Source: Ectopseudomonas chengduensis | GTDB taxonomy: Bacteria > Pseudomonadota > Gammaproteobacteria > Pseudomonadales > Pseudomonadaceae | Reading direction: 5' to 3' | Length of the DNA: 64,000 nt | NCBI RefSeq assembly: GCF_900102635.1 | Contig: NZ_FMZQ01000008.1 | Coordinates: forward strand, 1 to 64,000 | In this document: one piece after another, positions 58,914 to 64,000 of the stretch | How the letters are laid out: each line of letters starts with the position of its first letter | Numbering within the stretch: position 1 is the first letter of the stretch | Program-made: the position numbers and the translations under genes | Notes under the pieces: model-generated | Told to the model about the DNA's origin: nothing | The model's input: the letters and a program-made list of their open reading frames with translations, nothing else | The model's database searches: none

Positions 58914-59819
58914 TCAGGGCACTAACTCGTTGCTGACGCCATGGGGGACATGACCGGTCGCCACCACCTGGCGAGCTTTTTCGCAGTGTCCGGTCTGGTC
59001 ATCGAAGAACACATCGGCAGCGAAGGCCTCCAGCACCGCCGACTTGTCCAGCCCGCCAAGGAAGAAGGATTCATCCAGACGGATGTTCCATTCGCGCAGG
59101 GTGCGAATCACACGCTCATGTGCCGGGGCCGAGCGCGCGGTAACCAACGCCGTACGAATCGGGCATTCGGCTTCGGGAAATTCCTGCTGCAGCGCATGCA
59201 ACGCGGCGAGAAACGGCTTGAAAGGCCCGCCTGGCAGGGCCTGCCGAGCAGCTTCGCGCTCATGATCCTGGAACGCGTTGAGGCCGCCACTCTGGTAGAC
59301 GCGCTCGGAGTCGTCGGAAAACAGCACGGCATCGCCATCGAAGGCGATACGCAGCTCGTTGCTGTTCGCCCGCCGCGCGCCGCCGGAAAGCAGCGTGGCC
59401 GCGCCAAAACCGGCTTTCAGTGCGTTGCGCACGTCATCGGCGTGGGTAGACAGAAACAGATGACAGCCAAAGGCCGCCAGATAAGGATCGGGGCTACGAC
59501 CGCCGACGAAGGCGGCGCGGGATATGCCGAGCCCGTAGTGCTGGATCGAGTTGAACGCACGCAGCCCGGTATCGGCGCTGTTACGCGACACCAGGATGAC
59601 CTCCACGCGCTGTTCGCTGAGCCGTGTGTTCAGCCCAAGCAGCTTCTCCACCAGCGGAAAGGCGTCGCCCGGCATCAGCACTTCGTCTTCATGCTCGATC
59701 TGATAGCGGCGATAGGCTTCCACCCCTTCGCTTTCGTAGATCTGGTGACTTTCACTCAGATCGAACAGCGCCCGCGAGGAAATCGCCAGCACCAGTTTGT
59801 CCCCCAGCCCCTTACCCAT
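58914..59819 (-). CDS. Cytosolic 5'-nucleotidase family protein (PF06189)
   Basis: The 301-aa protein matches the bacterial 5'-nucleotidase family related to mammalian cN-I: LAISSRALFDLSESHQIYESEG at the N-terminus, EVILVSRNSADTGLRAFNSI, LFLSTHADDVRNAL, ELRIAFDGDAVLFSDDSERVYQ (HAD-like Asp motif) and FFDDQTGHCEKARQ at the end. It should release phosphate from nucleoside monophosphates in the cytoplasm. It is separated by 2 nt from panE, upstream in the same leftward operon. Confidence 0.85.
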   Translation of the reverse strand: MGKGLGDKLVLAISSRALFDLSESHQIYESEGVEAYRRYQIEHEDEVLMPGDAFPLVEKLLGLNTRLSEQRVEVILVSRNSADTGLRAFNSIQHYGLGISRAAFVGGRSPDPYLAAFGCHLFLSTHADDVRNALKAGFGAATLLSGGARRANSNELRIAFDGDAVLFSDDSERVYQSGGLNAFQDHEREAARQALPGGPFKPFLAALHALQQEFPEAECPIRTALVTARSAPAHERVIRTLREWNIRLDESFFLGGLDKSAVLEAFAADVFFDDQTGHCEKARQVVATGHVPHGVSNELVP

Positions 59820-59821
59820 GC

Positions 59822-60778
59822 TTAAGCCTCCCGGCGAGCCTGAATGAAACGTAGCGCCTGATACAGGGCGCGCACCTTGGGCATATCGAAACCTGCTGCA
59901 TCGGCAGCCGCCAGAGGCGCTTCATAGATGGCGTGCAGCTCGGCCGGTCGCCCCTGGGCAAAGTCGTGGTACATGCTCGGCAGGTAATCGGGCATGCGCT
60001 GCGTGGCGGCCAGCAATTTGTCCGCATAGCTGTCCGGCATGACGTAGCCCAGTACCTGAGCAGCCTGCACCACTTCCTGCATCATGTCAGCGATCAGTGC
60101 GCGGCTGTCGGCATTACCCATCAGGCGCCGCGTATCGGCATCGAGCAGCACCGACAGGCCGTTATAAGGGATATTCCATACCAGCTTCTGCCAGCGCGTC
60201 TGCGCCAGATCACGCATCGCCGCCGAATCCAGACCGGTGCTGCGCAGCAGGCTGGCGCCCTCCTCGGCCAGCGCCAGTCGCGCCTCATCGTCGGTCAACG
60301 GTCCGGAGTGATAGGCCAGGTTGATCGCCCCCAGCGCCTGATGCTCGATCACGCCCGGCGCACTGCGATGAACGCAGATGTAACAGAGCCCGCCCAACAG
60401 ATGCAGGTCATCGCTCAACAGTGGGCGCAGTTCATCTTCCACTGCCAGGCCATTTTGCAGCAGCACCACCTGGGCGCCCGGTGCAGCAGCCTTGGCAATC
60501 AGCGGCGCCAGCTCGGCATTGGCCGTGGTCTTGGCACCGACCAGCAACCAGTCGCACGGTGGCATCTCGTCGACATGCTGGTAGGCCTGTACCGGCGCCT
60601 GGTTCAGTGCGCCATGTACCGCGCTGTTCAACTGCAGGCCTCGCTCGACCACCGCGCCGTACTCGCTGCGCAGCAAAAAGTGCACGTCATGACCCGCGCG
60701 AGCCAGCAGCATTCCGTAGAAACCGCCAATGGCACCGGTGCCGATGATGCCGATACGCGGCGCAGGGTATTGAGACAT
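59822..60778 (-). CDS. panE: 2-dehydropantoate 2-reductase
   Basis: The 318-aa NADPH enzyme reduces ketopantoate in pantothenate synthesis. N-terminal Rossmann motif IIGTGAIGGFYGMLLARAG; middle LLVGAKTTANAEL and LQNGLAVEDEL; catalytic Lys in RWQKLVWNIPYNGL; C-terminal SMYHDFAQGRPAELHAIYEAPL with conserved Ser and Glu. Complete. The sequence may instead belong to the broader ketopantoate-reductase-like family; specificity is not proven. Starts one base into the upstream stop. Confidence 0.85.
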   Translation of the reverse strand: MSQYPAPRIGIIGTGAIGGFYGMLLARAGHDVHFLLRSEYGAVVERGLQLNSAVHGALNQAPVQAYQHVDEMPPCDWLLVGAKTTANAELAPLIAKAAAPGAQVVLLQNGLAVEDELRPLLSDDLHLLGGLCYICVHRSAPGVIEHQALGAINLAYHSGPLTDDEARLALAEEGASLLRSTGLDSAAMRDLAQTRWQKLVWNIPYNGLSVLLDADTRRLMGNADSRALIADMMQEVVQAAQVLGYVMPDSYADKLLAATQRMPDYLPSMYHDFAQGRPAELHAIYEAPLAAADAAGFDMPKVRALYQALRFIQARREA

Positions 60779-61164
60779 CAGGGAAGCTCCTCAGCCGGGC
60801 GAAGCAGGGCCTCGCCCATGGCGTTAACCAGATCGGAATGGGTAAGACGCGTGTGCAATGCGCCAAAGAAATGACCGTCCTTGACCAGAAACAGCGCCGG
60901 CAGATGGAATACCTCGTATCGCGTCACCAATCCGGCGTTATGCCCGGCATCGACCCAGCACAGGCGTTCTATGGGCAGCGGCATGCCAGGCAAGGCCTGA
61001 CGTGCCCAGCGGCAGCTGGCACAGCCCGTGCTTGTGAACACCAGTAGCGAGGTACCGGGAAGATCGAGTAGCCGGCGGTCGGCATCCAGATCGGTCAATT
61101 CCAATTGCGTCGCTATACTGAATTCATTGATGTCAGTTTGCCTGCATTCAAGGTCGGTGTTCAT
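60778..61164 (-). CDS. Thioredoxin-fold protein
   Basis: The 128-aa protein has FTSTGCASCRWARQ, a CASC (CxxC) active site after a beta strand, a cis-Pro region in FHLPALFLVKDG and a C-terminal helix. It is a thioredoxin-like cytoplasmic protein without a signal peptide. The redox-active pair differs from CGPC, so it may be more oxidising or act on a special partner. Its ATG (61162-61164) overlaps the divergent PilZ ATG within CATG. It overlaps panE by one base. Confidence 0.75.
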   Translation of the reverse strand: MNTDLECRQTDINEFSIATQLELTDLDADRRLLDLPGTSLLVFTSTGCASCRWARQALPGMPLPIERLCWVDAGHNAGLVTRYEVFHLPALFLVKDGHFFGALHTRLTHSDLVNAMGEALLRPAEELP

Positions 61165-61576
61165 GCGTAAGTTTCTGCGTCATCCAAGCGACATGCCGGT
61201 TGAACTGGTGCTGCGCAAACAAGCCTGCATTCCTCGGCAGCGGCTGAACAATATCAGCCTGGGTGGGGTTGCATGCAACTCGACACGCGGCTTTCGCCGC
61301 GGCACCTCGGTCGAACTGCGCATCCCGCTACTGGGCGAACAGGCACGCTACCCCGGCGTAGTGGCCTGGTGTCGGCGCCAGGATACCGATTATCTGGTAG
61401 GCATCGCCTTTCTCGATGAAGACACTCTGTTCCGCGCGCGCATGGTCGAGCAGGTTTGCCAGATTCAGCATTACCGACAACAGCTGGAGCAGGCATCAGG
61501 CCACCCAATGGCCATCGAGCAGTGCGCTCAGGACTGGATTGCCAAGCATGCCGCCGAGTTTCCCTATCTCGCCTGA
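61163..61576 (+). CDS. PilZ-domain protein
   Basis: The 137-aa protein has the c-di-GMP-binding PilZ signature RKFLRHPSD (RxxxR) near the N-terminus and NISLGGVACNS (N/DxSxxG) about 25 residues later, then a beta barrel (VELRIPLLGE, YPGVVAWCRRQD, YLVGIAFLDED) and a C-terminal helix. Both c-di-GMP motifs are complete, so binding is likely. ATG 61163 is chosen because the signature follows directly; a longer frame from 61028 lies within the divergent gene. AAGG lies 10 nt upstream. Confidence 0.85.
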   Translation: MRKFLRHPSDMPVELVLRKQACIPRQRLNNISLGGVACNSTRGFRRGTSVELRIPLLGEQARYPGVVAWCRRQDTDYLVGIAFLDEDTLFRARMVEQVCQIQHYRQQLEQASGHPMAIEQCAQDWIAKHAAEFPYLA

Positions 61577-61781
61577 ATACGCTGCAGCCACCCAATAACG
61601 AGGGTAATAAGCCACCTCATACTGCCACTCTATGAGGCTTATTGAACTTAACGCCCATTGTCGCGCAGCCCCGTACGCGCTAAGGTTCGGCTCCCCCTGC
61701 GCCAACTAGCTGTGCACCGCCATAGGGGATCGCTGGCGGCCGGCACCCGTGACCTGACGACCTGACCCGATGAATAGCACG

Positions 61782-62858
61782 ATGGCTGATTTACCGATCG
61801 ACGACCTCAACGTCGCTTCCAACGAAACCCTGATCACCCCCGATCAGCTCAAACGCGAAATCCCCCTGACCGATGCCGCACTGAAGACCGTGGCCCATGG
61901 CCGTCAGGTGGTACGCGACATCCTCGACGGCAAGGATCATCGCCTGTTCGTGGTCGTCGGCCCTTGCTCCATCCACGATATCAAGGCCGCTCACGAGTAT
62001 GCCGAACGCCTCAAGGTACTGGCTGCCGAGCTGTCAGATAGCCTGTTCCTGGTCATGCGCGTGTACTTCGAGAAGCCACGCACCACGGTCGGTTGGAAAG
62101 GTCTGATCAACGATCCGTACCTGGACGACTCGTTCAAGATTCAGGACGGGCTGCACATCGGCCGCAAGCTGCTGCGCGACCTGGCGGAAATGGGCCTGCC
62201 CACCGCCACCGAGGCGCTCGACCCGATTTCCCCGCAGTACCTGCAGGACCTGATCAGCTGGTCGGCCATCGGCGCGCGCACCACCGAATCCCAGACCCAC
62301 CGCGAAATGGCCTCGGGCCTGTCCTCGGCCGTTGGCTTCAAGAACGGTACCGACGGCGGTCTGACCGTGGCCATCAACGCCCTGCAATCGGTTTCCAGCC
62401 CGCACCGTTTCCTCGGCATCAACCAGGAAGGTGGCGTATCCATCGTCACCACCAAGGGCAATGCCTATGGCCACGTGGTACTGCGCGGTGGCAATGGCAA
62501 GCCGAACTACGACTCGGTCAGCGTTGCCATTTGTGAGCAGGAACTGACAAAAGCCGGCATTCGCCCGAACATCATGGTCGACTGCAGCCACGCCAACTCC
62601 AACAAGGACCCGGCTCTGCAGCCGCTGGTGCTGGAGAACGTGGCCAACCAGATTCTCGAAGGCAACAACTCCATCGTCGGCCTGATGGTCGAGAGCCACC
62701 TGGGCTGGGGCAGCCAGTCGATTCCAAAGAATCTGTGCGACCTCAAGTACGGCGTATCCATCACCGATGCCTGCATCGACTGGGATACCACTGAGAAGAG
62801 CCTGCGCGGCATGCACGCCAAGCTCAAGGACGTACTGCCCAAGCGCCCTCGCGGCTAA
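61782..62858 (+). CDS. 3-deoxy-7-phosphoheptulonate (DAHP) synthase, class I
   Basis: The 358-aa enzyme joins PEP and erythrose 4-phosphate in the first shikimate step. Motifs: VVVGPCSIHD (metal Cys), MRVYFEKPRTTVGWKGLINDP, SWSAIGARTTESQTHREMASGLS, VGFKNGTDGGL and MVDCSHANSNKD, with the ligand Cys, His, Glu and Asp all kept. It belongs to the AroF/AroG/AroH type, which is feedback regulated; the controlling amino acid cannot be read from sequence. ATG 61782 (MADLPIDD) gives the normal 358 aa; an upstream ATG at 61770 exists. Confidence 0.93.
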   Translation: MADLPIDDLNVASNETLITPDQLKREIPLTDAALKTVAHGRQVVRDILDGKDHRLFVVVGPCSIHDIKAAHEYAERLKVLAAELSDSLFLVMRVYFEKPRTTVGWKGLINDPYLDDSFKIQDGLHIGRKLLRDLAEMGLPTATEALDPISPQYLQDLISWSAIGARTTESQTHREMASGLSSAVGFKNGTDGGLTVAINALQSVSSPHRFLGINQEGGVSIVTTKGNAYGHVVLRGGNGKPNYDSVSVAICEQELTKAGIRPNIMVDCSHANSNKDPALQPLVLENVANQILEGNNSIVGLMVESHLGWGSQSIPKNLCDLKYGVSITDACIDWDTTEKSLRGMHAKLKDVLPKRPRG

Positions 62859-62875
62859 GGGCGCAGCAACAATGA

Positions 62876-62904
62876 AAACGCCGGGCATTGCCCGGCGTTT
62901 TTGT
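62876..62904 (+). terminator. Terminator after the DAHP synthase gene
   Basis: AAACGCCGGGC / GCCCGGCGTTT around ATT, followed by TTG. Perfect 11-bp stem. Confidence 0.9.
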
Positions 62905-62918
62905 ATCCGCATTCACAC

Positions 62919-62940
62919 GTAGGGTGGGCTTCAGCCCACC
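62919..62940. repeat. REP-like half element, type B
   Basis: GTAGGGTGGGCTTCAGCCC followed by ACC repeats the start of the element at 43497; it contains its own GGGCTTCAGCCC hairpin. No distal half is present. Confidence 0.55.
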
Positions 62941-62955
62941 ACCCCGAACCGACTC

Positions 62956-63228
62956 CTACTGGTGACGCGAACGTCGCTCCATGTAGCGCTCGACATAGGA
63001 GCACGACGGAATCACCGTGTAGCCCTTGCCTTCGGCATATTGCAGGGCATGCTCGGTCAGCGCAGCGGCGATGCCACGGCCACGCAGCCCATTGGGTACG
63101 AAGGTGCGATAGATGTCCAACGTCTGCTTGCCCAGATCCATATAGGCCAGATAGGCACGATCACCGTCGACGGTGGTCACGAACTGGTGACTCGCCTGGT
63201 CATGGTGGATGGACAACCCGTCGCTCAT
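62956..63228 (-). CDS. GNAT-family N-acetyltransferase, YjdJ type
   Basis: The 90-aa single-domain protein has the minimal GNAT core: QFVTTVDGDRAYLAYM, DIYRTFVPNGLRGRGIAAALTEHAL (acetyl-CoA loop RGRGIA) and YTVIPSCSYVERYM. This matches the GCN5-related Pfam group of about 90 residues (PF14542). ATG 63228 has GAGGAG upstream at five bases; the longer start at 63234 is GTG and covers the same site. The target is not known. Confidence 0.82.
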   Translation of the reverse strand: MSDGLSIHHDQASHQFVTTVDGDRAYLAYMDLGKQTLDIYRTFVPNGLRGRGIAAALTEHALQYAEGKGYTVIPSCSYVERYMERRSRHQ

Positions 63229-63373
63229 CTTCACTCCTCTAGCCGCAAACCGTTAGCGGCGCATCTATTTTTACTTCATACCGGTGCTTTGGCAAAAGCG
63301 CAAATTCCGCTGCCACTTCCGACCATGCCATTGGCCAAGCTTATCAGCCGCCGAACCGCCCAGCCACGAGCAA

Positions 63374-64000
63374 TCAGAAGCTCAAGACTGCAATGCAGAG
63401 CAGAGCCGCAATTACCGGGATAACTACCGTGATGACGAAGATATCCTTGTATGCCTGCTTGTGAGTCAGCCCCATGATCATCAGCATCGCGATCACCGCC
63501 CCGCAATGCGGCAGCGAATCGAGCCCGCCAGCAGTGATATTGGCGATACGGTGCAGCACCTCGGGCTCCACACCCATCTCGAGATAACGTGGCGCCAGGG
63601 TCTGCATGAAAATCTGCAGGCCACCAGACGAGGAACCGACTATCCCCGAGACCACGCTGACCGAGGCGAACACCGACAACAGCGGCGGCAGATCCACCCC
63701 CAGTATCCATTGGGCGAATTGGGCGAAACCTGCGGTCTGAGTGACCACCCCGCCAAAGCCGATTACCGCAGCAGTATTGAGCAGCGGCATGATCGCATCG
63801 TCAGCCCCCTGCCCCAGCAAGCCGACAGTATTGCGGCGCAACGCCGGAAACATCAGCACAGCCACCCCAGTAGCGATCACCAGGGCCAGACTGGGCCAGA
63901 GAATCGGCTGCGCCTGGCTGAAGGCCAACAGCCCACCCAGTGCCCCCTCACCTGGTACAGCCGCACCAGACAGAGCGAGCAGGCGCGGCAGGAGAATGAT
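63374..64000 (-). CDS. GntP-family (H+/carboxylate) permease, C-terminal part
   Basis: The frame runs into the window edge, so the N-terminus is missing; at least 208 residues are present. It holds several hydrophobic helices (LALVIATGVAVLMFPAL, MPLLNTAAVIGFGGVVTQT, LPPLLSVFASVSVVSGIVGSSSGG, FVITVVIPVIAALLCIAVL). The SSSGGLQIFMQTLAP and GLDSLPHCGAVIAMLMIMG segments fit the gluconate/GntP-citrate family. The frame stays open to 64000. The substrate is unknown. Confidence 0.8.
   Translation of the reverse strand: MILLPRLLALSGAAVPGEGALGGLLAFSQAQPILWPSLALVIATGVAVLMFPALRRNTVGLLGQGADDAIMPLLNTAAVIGFGGVVTQTAGFAQFAQWILGVDLPPLLSVFASVSVVSGIVGSSSGGLQIFMQTLAPRYLEMGVEPEVLHRIANITAGGLDSLPHCGAVIAMLMIMGLTHKQAYKDIFVITVVIPVIAALLCIAVLSF

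Noticed and set aside
61600..61640. Imperfect hairpin (AATAAGCC..GGCTTATT) after the PilZ gene as a riboswitch or trp-type leader of the DAHP synthase gene
   Set aside because: The arms are interrupted, no leader peptide with repeated Trp, Phe or Tyr codons is visible, and no alternative structure could be drawn.

Overview
The window is a high-GC chromosomal segment of a Pseudomonas, most like the P. mendocina / P. oleovorans / P. alcaligenes group. The placement rests on gene order shared with the P. aeruginosa core genome (nasA transporter, stk, nirB, nirD, nasC, cobA, oprF, sigX, cmpX, cfrX, cmaX, rraA, esterase, ppsA, ppsR; and pabB, thrH, cysH-like, cysB) and on near-identity of OprF and SigX to the Pseudomonas proteins as I know them. 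Species assignment is inference.

Left end (1-11.6 kb) is accessory DNA. Positions 1-95 carry two direct repeats that look like the end of an IS21-type element. They abut a decapitated CHAD-domain gene and a ParE toxin remnant. From about 0.8 to 11.5 kb lies a Pf-type filamentous prophage inserted beside tRNA-Ser(GGA). Its order is: leftward cargo operon (frameshifted membrane protein, Cys-rich membrane protein, PutAbiC-like abortive-infection protein), repressor, AT-rich operator region, small DNA-binding proteins, putative ssDNA-binding protein, coat proteins, pIII-type adsorption protein, DUF2523 protein, Zot-type ATPase, a double hairpin that may be origin or packaging signal, replication initiator, and tyrosine integrase. 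No left attachment site was found.

12-29 kb is a nitrate-assimilation region after a few small housekeeping genes, one of which has a LexA box. It holds nrtABC (nitrate ABC uptake), a PL7 alginate lyase, a thioesterase, an MFS nitrate transporter, a PP2C-kinase fusion, nirBD (nitrite reductase), nasC (nitrate reductase) and cobA (siroheme precursor). Three transcription units there (nrtA, nasA, nirB) share one layout: a sigma-54 -24/-12 element, then two small hairpins with hexanucleotide loops having A at position 1 and G at position 4 (the ANTAR-target motif), then an intrinsic terminator before the first gene. This predicts nitrogen control of initiation and NasT-type antitermination by nitrate. 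No nasST genes are in the window.

29-38 kb is the cell-envelope block oprF-sigX-cmpX-cfrX-cmaX-rraA, an esterase, and divergent ppsA/ppsR. 38-45 kb is the 2-methylcitrate (propionate) operon gntR-prpB-prpC-acnD-prpF with a palindromic operator candidate. 45.5-48.6 kb is a three-gene set (periplasmic retropepsin-like protease, inactive transglutaminase fused to seven membrane helices, ATP-grasp ligase) predicted by others to make or modify a peptide-like conjugate; it is the least understood conserved system here. 48.7-54.2 kb encodes two tandem MalT-like LuxR regulators, overlapping by 4 nt.

54-64 kb holds pabB, thrH, a short PAPS-reductase-like cysH, cysB, uspA, a cytosolic 5'-nucleotidase, panE, a thioredoxin-fold protein and a PilZ protein with overlapping divergent start codons, a DAHP synthase, a small GNAT protein and a GntP-type permease cut by the window end. 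Several families of REP/REPIN-like palindromes sit between genes throughout the chromosomal part.
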